From Aureobasidium sp. EXF-3400 (taxonomy: Eukaryota > Ascomycota > Dothideomycetes > Dothideales > Saccotheciaceae): a DNA stretch of 10,767 nt. The stretch lies in assembly GCA_024195585.1 (NCBI GenBank), contig SWBL01000706.1, positions 1-10,767 on the forward strand, read 5' to 3'. The notes below the pieces were generated by a model, which saw only the letters and a program-made list of their open reading frames with translations, searched no databases and had not been told where the DNA came from. The position numbers were made by a program, and so were the translations under genes. Within the stretch, counting starts at the first letter, position 1, and each line of letters begins with the position of its first letter. Below are positions 1 through 6,845 of the stretch, piece after piece.

Positions 1-398
1 CTGAGGGCTGCGCTGATGAAGGAAATGGCTGGCGCGAAGCTATCACCAACAGTAACGTGTCGGACGATTCTGCCACGCATCGAGGATAGCACACAAACAG
101 TCAGGGGTTGCCGGTACAAACGAATCGCACTTTGTACAGTCCCTCGGAACGATTTAAATGAAGAGTGTAGCAAGGTGGTAGCATCGGGAATCGTGATGAA
201 GAGGTGTGCGATATGGTGGAGGGAGAGTGCGCTGGAAGTGCTGTTTTGGCCTTGCGGCTGGCTTAAGTATGTACTCACCTCTAGAGTTCGTCGAAAAAGG
301 CTAACGCACTGTTATTAACAAAAATTTCCGAAGTCAGGCTAGATCTGGGGCTTTCGCTCGCAAATCAGAATTCGATTGTAGGGGTGCCCTACGATCCC
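1..398. other. left-edge stretch without a supported gene
   Basis: No convincing complete gene is visible. A plus-strand frame begins at ATG 16 and stays open to 318, but its composition is rich in Arg, Cys and Trp and does not look like a real protein. A different frame, open from position 3 to about 86, reads more like protein (acidic, Asn/Ser-rich) and could be the tail of an exon entering from the left. I cannot place a splice site that joins it to the frame that follows. A branch-like ATTAAC and a CAG acceptor-like site lie near 314-337. Confidence 0.3.
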
Positions 399-728
399 AT
401 GAATCTCTGCCTAGATGACGAGCATCCAAGTAAGATCGTCAACAAGACACTTGAAGGGGTCAAGCATTCGCAAAGGGCGGCAAGTAAGGAGGTCGTACAG
501 CATAGTATCCTTCGGAAGAACGCAGATAGTACTGTTGTTGCACGGGCACAAGAGCACAAGAACCGTGTCAGTAAGAGTTCACAAAAGATAATCAAAAGCA
601 GATTTCCATCCTACACAACACATACCAAACGTGATCATCCTAGAATCGAACGAGATAGATCCTATGAGCGCATCTGCCTTCTTATGATCAAAGGTAGACC
701 TTATGGCACATATCATGAAGTGTCGTAA
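399..728 (+). CDS. possible hypothetical basic protein or exon
   Basis: This is an open frame of 109 codons from the first in-frame ATG at 399. The same frame is open back to 285 without an ATG, giving about 147 codons between stops. The predicted peptide is Lys/Arg/Ser-rich and hydrophilic, with no signal peptide, membrane segment or domain that I recognise. If it is real, the lack of an ATG at the left of the open stretch suggests an internal or terminal exon whose upstream exon lies before 285. In a window of this size about one frame of this length is expected by chance, so length alone does not support it. The opposite-strand frame over 389-595 is a shadow. Confidence 0.25.
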   Translation: MNLCLDDEHPSKIVNKTLEGVKHSQRAASKEVVQHSILRKNADSTVVARAQEHKNRVSKSSQKIIKSRFPSYTTHTKRDHPRIERDRSYERICLLMIKGRPYGTYHEVS

Positions 729-748
729 TCGTCAGTGCTAGATTGTCG

Positions 749-791
749 GCTCAACACGTAGAGGTAGATAACTTACGTTACGTGGTGACTG
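749..791. repeat. degenerate half-copies of the TTACGT/ACGTAA element
   Basis: GCTCAACACGTAGAG resembles the right arm of the inverted-repeat family (consensus CTCAAACYACGTAAGC). About twenty bases later CTTACGTTACGTGGTG resembles a left arm. The arms are in right-then-left order, as if they were remnants of two adjacent copies. The likeness is weaker than for the other copies. Confidence 0.35.
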
Positions 792-823
792 ATAGGATGA
801 GAATATGATGGGTTCATCACAGA

Positions 824-866
824 CTTACGTAGCTTGGGCTTGCAGGAAAACACGAAACTACGTAAG
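824..866. repeat. inverted-repeat element copy 1
   Basis: The left arm CTTACGTAG (824-832) is the exact reverse complement of CTACGTAAG (858-866). The match continues one mismatch further with TT against AA, and about 20 bases of unpaired centre lie between. The arms match those at 961-1005 and at 2969-3151, so this is one copy of a local family rather than an isolated palindrome. No open frame crosses it convincingly. Confidence 0.75.
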
Positions 867-960
867 CAGCAAGGCCGTCCCGCTATTTCACGAAATCCGA
901 GCTCCAAGACCTACTCGAAATAATGCGAGTAACAAGATCGTATCGCTAGCCTCAACGCCT

Positions 961-1005
961 GCTTACGTACTTTGAGCTTAGAGGGTGATACAAAACCACG
1001 TAGGC
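961..1005. repeat. inverted-repeat element copy 2
   Basis: The left arm GCTTACGTACTTTGAGC (961-977) pairs imperfectly with CAAAACCACGTAGGC (991-1005). The core TACGT/ACGTA and the TTT/AAA block are kept, and two or three internal pairs are lost. It has the same arm order and length as the other copies. Confidence 0.65.
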
Positions 1006-1647
1006 AACATGGCTCCATATGCAATCTGCGTCTCTCGAACCAGAGACACAAGTTGAAATTAGATCAGCGGTATGTTGAAGCTCGTGTATAACATCACGTA
1101 TGTTACACCTAGAATCATGACATCACTTAGAGATGACCGTTTCCTCAACACAGATCTTTGCTGTAAAGATGCTGACCAATTTTGAGCAGCGCATAGTATT
1201 ATCGGCATAGTGGCGTGCTCCTGACATGTATCGAGTTGTGCTCTCATGTTCATACAATGGTAGGATCAGGAACCAGGATTTTGTGTCGCTTGCGTCCCTC
1301 AGTCTTTGCCATTGCATGTCAATCTACAGATTCCTCAATCTCTGGGCCAACTCAAAGCAAAAGCTCGTCCGCCGTGAGCCTCCGAATTTTTTGTCAAATC
1401 GGATAGCCTTGGCCAGATTCCATCGGGATCCAACTGACCCTAGCCAGATCAGGTGTCTGGATCACGTATTCAATTTTCGTCGAACGCCTGCCCAAACATC
1501 AACTGGCGCTATCTAGCATTATCTTCTAGGTAATCTCGTATAAACCAGCATAACAGGGAAGTTCGACTAAAACGTACTGTAAACACTATAAGAATAGTAG
1601 ATCTGTGTAGAGTGGAGCAAGCTCCAGGCATTCCTAATGGTATCACG

Positions 1648-2466
1648 CTAGCACTCAGTCGCTAGTGGAAACAACGTCGCGAATGGAAACGCTTCGTAGT
1701 CGTTCCCGTAGGCATCTGCCTCAGCGACCAGCGTCGCTAGCATGTGATTGATGTTGCGGTTGCCCAGGCTGAATAGTTCCAGAGCATACCTGTCCGACTG
1801 CATGGTGGTTGATGACGACTGCGCAAATTTGTAGGCAAGATCACGTAGCGAAGTCAGAGAATCATCAGCGAATTGAGCGAACCCACAGCTCGTGCTGTAC
1901 GACAGCTTTAACCCTTCTGATTCTTCTCCGTACGAGAAGGTATTTCTTCGGTGACTACGCCTTGCTTGAGATTCAGGCTTGTCACCGTCCGAACTTGCTA
2001 TCGATCGTACGGTTCCGTGAGTAGCGTTTGAGGTGTGTTCAAACATCGTTGATCTCAATTTGTAGATCGAAGTGGTCGAGCCCGGCATTGTATCAGACCC
2101 TTGCGAAATGCTCCTTAGTGTCAGATCCGGATCTTTTGCGGCATCAGAACTTCGCTTCGCGGCCAACGTCCCGTTCTTTATGTCAGTGGCATTGCTTATC
2201 TTGCCATCTCCGGATGCTGCGATGTACAGAAGGGTATAAATCGCATCGGACATGCAGTTTGCGCCTTGGATACTTGAATCGCCGTCCATCTCAACACACG
2301 AGTTCGTCAAGCTTGTCAACACCTCGCTTCCTGTGGCAAGCGGCCCAGCCAGAAGAACGACAGGATCTGTAGTCCAGCCCTCCACGAACCAGTCAGGGCT
2401 AGTGGTTAAGCTTGTGCATACGCCAAGTGTCGCCAAAGAAAGACTTGCGAGTAAGTGGATGAACAT
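1648..2466 (-). CDS. small secreted Ser/Thr-rich protein of unknown function
   Basis: This single-exon frame on the minus strand encodes 272 residues. I start it at the ATG at 2466 rather than at the upstream TTG at 2475, because that puts a signal peptide directly at the N-terminus. Residues 1-19 are a short hydrophobic stretch with small residues before a cleavage site near 18-19, followed by a Trp-containing segment. The mature part has Cys at 57, 71, 194 and 272, so two disulfides are possible. It has N-glycosylation sequons at Asn 92, 98 and 147, and dibasic sites at 104-105 (KR), 169-170 and 173-174 (RR) that a Kex2-type protease could cut. Residues 85-190 are Ser/Thr/Asp-rich and probably unstructured. 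Residues 195-272 look helical and more conserved in character. No membrane anchor or GPI signal is seen, and no enzyme motif is recognised. It could be an effector-like or cell-wall protein, but that is inference. The length is well above what chance would give. Confidence 0.8.
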   Translation of the reverse strand: MFIHLLASLSLATLGVCTSLTTSPDWFVEGWTTDPVVLLAGPLATGSEVLTSLTNSCVEMDGDSSIQGANCMSDAIYTLLYIAASGDGKISNATDIKNGTLAAKRSSDAAKDPDLTLRSISQGSDTMPGSTTSIYKLRSTMFEHTSNATHGTVRSIASSDGDKPESQARRSHRRNTFSYGEESEGLKLSYSTSCGFAQFADDSLTSLRDLAYKFAQSSSTTMQSDRYALELFSLGNRNINHMLATLVAEADAYGNDYEAFPFATLFPLATEC

Positions 2467-2536
2467 CGGATGCAACTGTGTTGTAAATGCACTCTTAGAG
2501 AGATTTGAAAAAGTTAGATCGACAGAACAGCTCGGT

Positions 2537-2544
2537 CCTTATAT
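2537..2544 (-). promoter_or_regulatory. TATA-like box of the secreted-protein gene
   Basis: Read on the minus strand this is ATATAAGG, about 71-78 bases upstream of the ATG at 2466. That distance suits a TATA element in a fungal promoter. It is supported only by motif and position. Confidence 0.4.
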
Positions 2545-2696
2545 GATAGGCCTGTGCATCTTTCTCTATAGTTTCTCTTGGTTAGTAGGCACTTCTACGC
2601 CAAATCGTAATCTGCAACCAAGTGTAAGACTGAGGTAGTGTCATAGGCCAAAAATAGATGGGTTGACGTGAAGGTCGTGAAGACAGATCCGCCACG

Positions 2697-2840
2697 GTTC
2701 AGTAATAGCCAGGTACGGGTCTAAGGCTATGTGACGATAGGGGGACAATAAGGTAGGGAGGCAAAGGAAGCTTGCAGCTATGACTCGCGACGACCCCCCC
2801 TCACCGAAGAGTTGCGACATCGTCGGCTAGGCTTTTGGAC
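2697..2840. repeat. diverged dispersed repeat, copy A
   Basis: Shared blocks occur in the same order and at nearly the same spacing as at 6687-6805: GTTCAGTA (2697), GGACAATAAGGTA (2743), GAGGCA (about 2758), GCAGCTATG then CGCGACGA (about 2775-2792), and a GTTGCGACATCGTCGGC block (about 2811). The spacing from the first to the second block is 46 bases here and 47 in copy B. The likeness is partial and no transposase-like frame is visible, so this may be a remnant of a non-autonomous element. Confidence 0.45.
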
Positions 2841-2968
2841 ATTCGTACCTGTGATAACCACTTAGTCCGCTCACTGCCGAATGTACTCATTTTTTACCCA
2901 TGGCCGATATTTCACGCGAAAGAAGTATTTTCAGATCAGCGGACCATCATCAGCAGGTAATCGTGCCT

Positions 2969-3018
2969 CTTACGTGGTTTCGAGTCGCTTCCCGAGCTTA
3001 AACTACGTAAGCCAGCGA
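2969..3018. repeat. inverted-repeat element copy 3 (first of three in a row)
   Basis: The left arm CTTACGTGGTTTCGAG (2969-2984) pairs with CTTAAACTACGTAAG (2997-3011), with one G:T-type difference in the core and a small mismatch at the inner end. CCAGCGA follows the right arm, as it does in the next copy. Confidence 0.8.
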
Positions 3019-3030
3019 CGGAGTGCTATT

Positions 3031-3081
3031 GCTCACGTAGTTTCCAGTCGTCCAGCCATCTCAAACTATGTGAGCCAGCGA
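3031..3081. repeat. inverted-repeat element copy 4 (second of three)
   Basis: The left arm GCTCACGTAGTTTCCAG (3031-3047) pairs with CTCAAACTATGTGAGC (3060-3075), followed by CCAGCGA. Compared with copy 3, the left arm changes CTTAC to CTCAC and the right arm changes GTAAG to GTGAG. One T:A pair has thus become a C:G pair and pairing is kept. Confidence 0.8.
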
Positions 3082-3106
3082 TAGAAATCTGTGGAAGAGT
3101 CTTGTT

Positions 3107-3154
3107 GCCCACGTGGCTTCGAGTTGGTTTTCGAGCTCAAACCACGTAAGCCAG
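3107..3154. repeat. inverted-repeat element copy 5 (third of three)
   Basis: The left arm GCCCACGTGGCTTCGAG (3107-3123) pairs with CTCAAACCACGTAAGC (3136-3151), followed by CCAG. One outer pair is lost (CCC against GTAAG) and the rest of the core is intact. Starts of the three copies are 62 and 76 bases apart, so this is a loose tandem array rather than an exact one. Confidence 0.8.
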
Positions 3155-3610
3155 TAATTCGGTCAGCGCCGCTGCTAGCGAGACAGTCTTCTTCCACACC
3201 CAGTTTCGAGTCGTCCTGCGGATTCTGATCCGAGGACTGTTCGATTCAATTACCTGGCATCTTTTCGCTATCGTTACTGTCGTTATTGTCGTTGTTGCGC
3301 GCCGGGATAGGTTGCAACAATTTACACTTTGCGAAAGCAGCGCTCGGACCACCCCGCGCTGGCTTGTGCACTTCACTATCAAGATGCGAAGGTCCGACAA
3401 CTCACTCACATGCGAGAGCTTCCCCATGAGAAAGCTCGAATGCCAGGTTGACTAGACTGAGAGCGGCGATGCTGCGCTCGTGTGTCGTGTATCCACCGCC
3501 CCCTCGAGTTGATCAACTTCTATACCACAACAACGTTGTCGCAACGAATCAACGCGAAAGGGTCGTATGACTAGCCATTGACGAAGTCGATACCGGCAGT
3601 TTTGGCTTGG

Positions 3611-4075
3611 TTACGAGTGACCGTGCGCGCGCACAACATCCCCAACTAACCGTTTACCACCGTCTCTCTGGCAACAAAAACTGATGTGCCTCAAATGCAT
3701 ACGGACAACGACTGTCACCACAACAATAAAGACTCGAACGAGAGGCGCGATAGATCCTGCTCTCGCATGCTCCGACTCCCAAGATGGCTGCGAGAATTCT
3801 TGGCTCAAATGGCGATACCGAGCACCTCGAAGAGAGACGGACCAACGCGAAACAATACGCATAATGCCATCAAAATCAGAGGGTTTGTCGAAGCGGCTTG
3901 TATTAGGGAAATTCACGCAGACGGAAGCCCAAAATCTCATCCGCCATACGAAGACGTGGTCCGTGCACGTAGCTCTCTGCCACATATCGTACATAATATG
4001 GATGAGCATTATATAGCTCTGAGTGTTGGAACCAAGTCAGCCAGTCGCGTTCGTTCAGATGTTCCAAACACATAA
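3611..4075. other. ambiguous stretch with overlapping open frames
   Basis: Three long frames overlap here. One plus-strand frame has its first ATG at 3695 and ends at 4075, about 126 residues, hydrophilic with His/Asn/Arg near the start. A second plus-strand frame runs from ATG 3684 to 4016. A minus-strand frame runs from 4009 to 3611. None has a recognisable domain, signal peptide or clear splice site, and I cannot choose among them. The 3695-4075 frame has the most protein-like composition and would be my first choice if a gene is here. Confidence 0.3.
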
Positions 4076-4080
4076 GTCAT

Positions 4081-4143
4081 AGTATGCCATAAGGAGGTAG
4101 TATGCCATAAGGAGGTAGTATGCCATAAGGAGGTAGTATGCCA
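4081..4143. repeat. 18-bp minisatellite, 3.5 copies
   Basis: AGTATGCCATAAGGAGGT is repeated exactly at 4081-4098, 4099-4116 and 4117-4134, followed by a half unit AGTATGCCA (4135-4143). The unit is a multiple of three, so a minus-strand frame across it reads a six-residue repeat, but that frame has no other sign of being a gene. The copies are identical, which suggests recent expansion. The array lies about 340 bases upstream of the SAP-WGR start codon. Confidence 0.9.
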
Positions 4144-4265
4144 ACAAAATACTTTTCTATATGTTCGATAAACAAACAATTCAACGTGTAGCAAATCTCA
4201 CACAACGCCTCCGGGAATCTCCATTACTCTTACTAAGTAAGACATTATGCAAGTCTCATATTACT

Positions 4266-4344
4266 CACGTGTGCCTCTTTCTGTCATGACGTCTAGCGCA
4301 GTCATCACCAACAGGCTCTTATATCCCGTCTTCTCCTCTCCTCA
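4266..4344 (+). promoter_or_regulatory. promoter-like segment upstream of the SAP-WGR gene
   Basis: The segment contains in order an E-box palindrome CACGTG (4266-4271), a CRE/bZIP-like TGACGTC (4287-4293), a TATA-like TTATATCC (4319-4326) and a pyrimidine tract (4324-4344). A CT-rich tract just before the transcript start is common in fungal promoters. ATG 4286 opens a 22-codon frame that ends near 4353. It could act as an upstream ORF if transcription starts before it. Confidence 0.35.
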
Positions 4345-4479
4345 AAAATTGTAGGTCGTGACTACAGGTCTGTTGTTAGCTTCCATAATTCGAGTCAAAC
4401 ACGCTCGGGACCTCGCTTGGGCGATAAGAACTCTATCCGAACACCCATACTGATAAGTTGGAAGTATCGAACTTATAGG

Positions 4480-5751
4480 ATGACACAATCTCGGTCCAGA
4501 GCTCAAATAGGCTTCAAGATCGATTCGCGTGGTCCGAAGAGACTTGACAAAGCGTCATCACCCAAGCCCACCACGAGACCATCCATATCACCCTCTTCTA
4601 GTGTCATCAAGACGAACGGGAGCAGCTCCCATGGAGCGAAAAACCCTAGGATGAGGATCGAAGCGGAAGACAATTATGATGAAATTACGATCAACAAGAT
4701 CAAAGGAGAGCTCAGACAGAGACGAGTTCCAGTTCCTAACAAAAAGAACAAGCCGTTTCTTTTCGAGCTTTTGGTAGATGCAAAGTGGAAGCAAGATAAA
4801 ATCAGGAACAGGGATAATGACATGGCTGAGCTTAAGAAGCTGCTTGCTAAGCACGGTAATCTCTTAGAATCCACACTCGTCAAAGCCATCGAGAAGGCGT
4901 ACAAAGTACCTACGGCGATTGAGGACAAGAGGAGTCTGCCAGTTAAGGTTAACGAAGCTTCGCAGCAGGATCGAGTCCGCTGTAGCCAAATCAAACAGCT
5001 GAAGGCGACCCAAGCGTTATTTGGGCATACAATTTCAGCTGAACCAGGATCTATCAAGACTCAGCGAGCTTCTGTACAGCTGGAACACTATATCGCTGAT
5101 GATGGAGATAGTGCTTCGTCCGCCCCACATGAGGTTCTCGTTGATCCGAATAGCAATACTCCGTACGATGCTGTGCTATATTGCAGAGAACCACATAATA
5201 ATGTTGACAAGTTTTATCACCTCGAAGTAAGTAATCACACGTTCGTCCGCTTCCACTTCACACCACTGTACCTGCACTTCTCTTGCCGAATAAACAAGTG
5301 GTCTCGTCATGGCCATCTCGCCAAGGTCCATGAAGTTGAGTATGACTTCGAGGCACAAGAGCGATAGCTAATCACATGGGTCGCCTAGATTCTCGCGCAC
5401 GAAAACCCGAAATCATATTCGCTTGTAACCAAATCGGGGCGCAGTGGGACAGATGGTCAACGACGATCTTCTGCTTACGAAAATCTTGAGGGATCTGTGA
5501 CTCGATTCGAGAAAATCTTCCAGGAAAAGACCGGCCTGGAATGGAAAACCAAGGACAAGAAGACCAAAGGGAAAGGATACAGTTGTTCTGAGCCCAATTG
5601 TGGACAAGTCAAGAACGCAATCATCAGTAGGACCAAAGATCAGACCTACAGGGACGACGGAACTGGTAAAATCCGCTTTAGTAGCCCATCCAAGTCAAAG
5701 GGTGATAGGATCAGCGACGACAACCCGTCCCAGAACGAAATATCTCCTTAA
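4480..5751 (+). CDS. SAP-like and WGR domain protein without PARP catalytic domain (two exons)
   Basis: The exons are 4480-5226 and 5389-5751, giving 369 residues. ATG 4480 is the first in-frame ATG; the frame is open further upstream, so another exon is possible. Residues 1-60 are basic and Ser/Pro-rich. Residues about 66-104 resemble a SAP DNA-binding helix pair, starting at EITINKIKGEL and ending at FELLVDA. A Lys-rich helical stretch follows to about 145. Residues about 225-313 form a WGR domain: YDAVLY (229), KFYHLE (244-249), the core TKSGRSGTDGQ (263-273), and FEKIFQEKTGLEW (289-301) then GKGY. The two halves join only if the intron is removed, which is strong support for both the intron and the domain. 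In the family the core is usually WGR; here residue 265 is Ser (TCG where TGG would give Trp). WGR domains bind DNA ends or partner proteins in PARP-type enzymes. The PARP regulatory and catalytic domains are absent; a 56-residue basic tail ends the protein. A nuclear DNA-associated role is inferred. Confidence 0.8.
5227..5388 (+). other. intron in the WGR gene
   Basis: The donor GTAAGT (5227), branch-like GCTAATC (about 5367-5373) and acceptor CCTAG (ending 5388) give a 162-base intron in phase 0. An in-frame TAG at 5365-5367 would end the protein if it were retained. Splicing joins the strand ending KFYHLE to the WGR core and restores the expected order of the domain. Confidence 0.85.
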
Positions 5752-6289
5752 TCATCGGGACCACAGCTGGAAAGATCCGATGGCGATCACCTTGACACCC
5801 CTCGCCCTACCCCCGCTCGCAAAGGGATAGGATCTTGATTGCATATCCAACTTTGAAGTGATAGAGCCGCTTATAGTTTGACATTTTCTGTGGAACTCGT
5901 TGGTTGCATCGTTGTTCGTGTTGTACACCACAAGCCACAAGCTTAATTCTTTGGGGGTGCATTTTTGTTCGGATCAAGTCCTGATCTTCTGGCTTGTTTT
6001 GCGGCTTTTAGAACTCACATAGAATGCTATCACAAGTACATGAAGAGCTCAGTACGGTCCCAAATGCTTTCAGCTAGAGCTCTAAATATGAGACTTGGAT
6101 TGTGCAAGGTACAAAATCGATTAGCCGCACGCCTGCAAATCTCAAAAGTGAAGACCATCTAGCTCTTGTTCTTAGCGTCCCATCAGACAGATCAGATTAT
6201 CTGTATCCAAGATGAATTTTGCGGAACTTGCCTTCATACTTGTTGTAGTCACATCTCAAAGATGCGCAATGAAGGCGTGGGACAAGTGT
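5752..6289. other. spacer, no gene seen
   Basis: Only short frames are present: a 62-codon minus-strand frame at 5752-5940, abutting the stop of the WGR gene, and a 65-codon plus-strand frame at 5965-6162. Neither has recognisable features. No repeat or regulatory structure stands out before the tandem array at 6290. Confidence 0.4.
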
Positions 6290-6388
6290 TACAAAAGTGC
6301 TACAAAAGTGCTACAAAAGTGCTACAAAAGTGCCACAAAATTGCAAGAGAAGTGCAACATAAGTGCTACAAAAATGTAACAGAAATAC
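6290..6388. repeat. 11-bp tandem array with decay to the right
   Basis: The unit TACAAAAGTGC is repeated exactly four times (6290-6333). Five more units of the same length follow with increasing change: CACAAAATTGC, AAGAGAAGTGC, AACATAAGTGC, TACAAAAATGT and AACAGAAATAC, ending at 6388. The preceding GACAAGTGT may be a further worn unit. The plus-strand frame that crosses it (6166-6393) reads a Lys/Cys-rich peptide that is a by-product of the repeat. Confidence 0.85.
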
Positions 6389-6686
6389 AATGACATCCGA
6401 GAATTATCGGACAGATAATACTAACTACTCCCAACGAGAGAGACCTGCAAGTTCCAATCTCAGGATGAACGTCGAGACGAAAGACATCAGACAAAGTATA
6501 TACTCTGTGCAAGAACACACCCGCGATATGTAAATCTGGGCCTTGAACAAGGTCGTAGACAAATGTCGCAACTGCAGTCGGCGCCACCAAGATCGAACGA
6601 AATGCGCAAGGGGCGTGTGTTGCGAGCAGAGGCCGACTCGTTGAGCTGCTCGACAGCTAAATGAAGGGAGATCGTCGTGCGAAAGA

Positions 6687-6805
6687 GTTCAGTAGATGGG
6701 CGCGCGGACATTGGGGCTAGGGGGATATAGTGAGGACAACAAGGTATAAGAGGCAGCTGTGGCGCGACGAGAGATGCTGCTTCGTTGTAACGAGCGCATC
6801 GGCCG
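6687..6805. repeat. diverged dispersed repeat, copy B
   Basis: This is the partner of 2697-2840. The shared blocks are GTTCAGTA (6687), GGACAACAAGGTA (6734), AGAGGCA (about 6749), GCAGCTGTG with CGCGACGA (about 6753-6770) and a GTTG...CATCGGC block (about 6785-6802). A 15-base insert in copy A between AGGCA and GCAGCT is the main length difference. Confidence 0.45.
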
Positions 6806-6845
6806 ACCTGTCAATGCCGGTCCGCGCAACATTGGGACTAGAAGG
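6700..6845. repeat. short direct repeat around CATTGGGRCTAG
   Basis: GCGCGGACATTGGGGCTAGG (about 6703-6722) recurs as CCGCGCAACATTGGGACTAG (about 6822-6841), some 120 bases later. The pair overlaps copy B of the dispersed repeat and could mark an internal duplication or the edges of a small element. Confidence 0.4.

Larger units (their letters stand above)
729..1647. other. intergenic spacer with inverted-repeat elements
   Basis: No supported gene. Overlapping short frames on both strands cover 1059-1516; the longest, 96 codons from ATG 1226 on the plus strand, has no recognisable features. The stretch holds two clear inverted-repeat elements (824-866 and 961-1005) and degenerate half-copies at about 749-791. 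It also has a small hairpin at 1030-1047 with arms GTCTCT and AGAGAC. Confidence 0.5.
2545..3610. other. gene-poor spacer with repeats
   Basis: No supported gene. The stretch holds half of a diverged dispersed repeat (about 2697-2840) and a block of three adjacent inverted-repeat elements (2969-3151). A short interspersed GTCGTT/GTTATTG run lies near 3270-3298. The plus-strand frame from 2881 reads a repeated peptide only because it crosses the inverted-repeat copies. The minus-strand frame at 3137-3427 has no protein-like features. Confidence 0.5.

Noticed and set aside
1030..1047. GTCTCT...AGAGAC hairpin that resembles a tRNA T-arm on the minus strand (GGTTCGA loop)
   Set aside because: The pair closing the loop is wrong for a T-arm and no acceptor, D or anticodon arms can be found at the right spacing.
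1809..2638. Plus-strand frames overlapping the secreted-protein gene
   Set aside because: They lie opposite the clear minus-strand signal-peptide gene and have no features of their own.
2881..3084. Plus-strand frame with a repeated YVSQR-type peptide
   Set aside because: The peptide repeat comes from crossing the inverted-repeat elements; nothing else supports a gene.
2969..3154. CRISPR-like array
   Set aside because: The copies are imperfect inverted repeats with changing spacing and only three in a row, in a eukaryotic genome, with no cas-like gene.
4081..4143. AAGGAGGT in the minisatellite as a Shine-Dalgarno sequence
   Set aside because: The window is eukaryotic, the motif repeats with the 18-bp unit, and no start codon follows at a suitable distance in a real frame.
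4009..4194. Minus-strand frame with a six-residue LWHTTS repeat
   Set aside because: The repeat peptide is a by-product of an 18-bp minisatellite read in a frame that has no other coding features.
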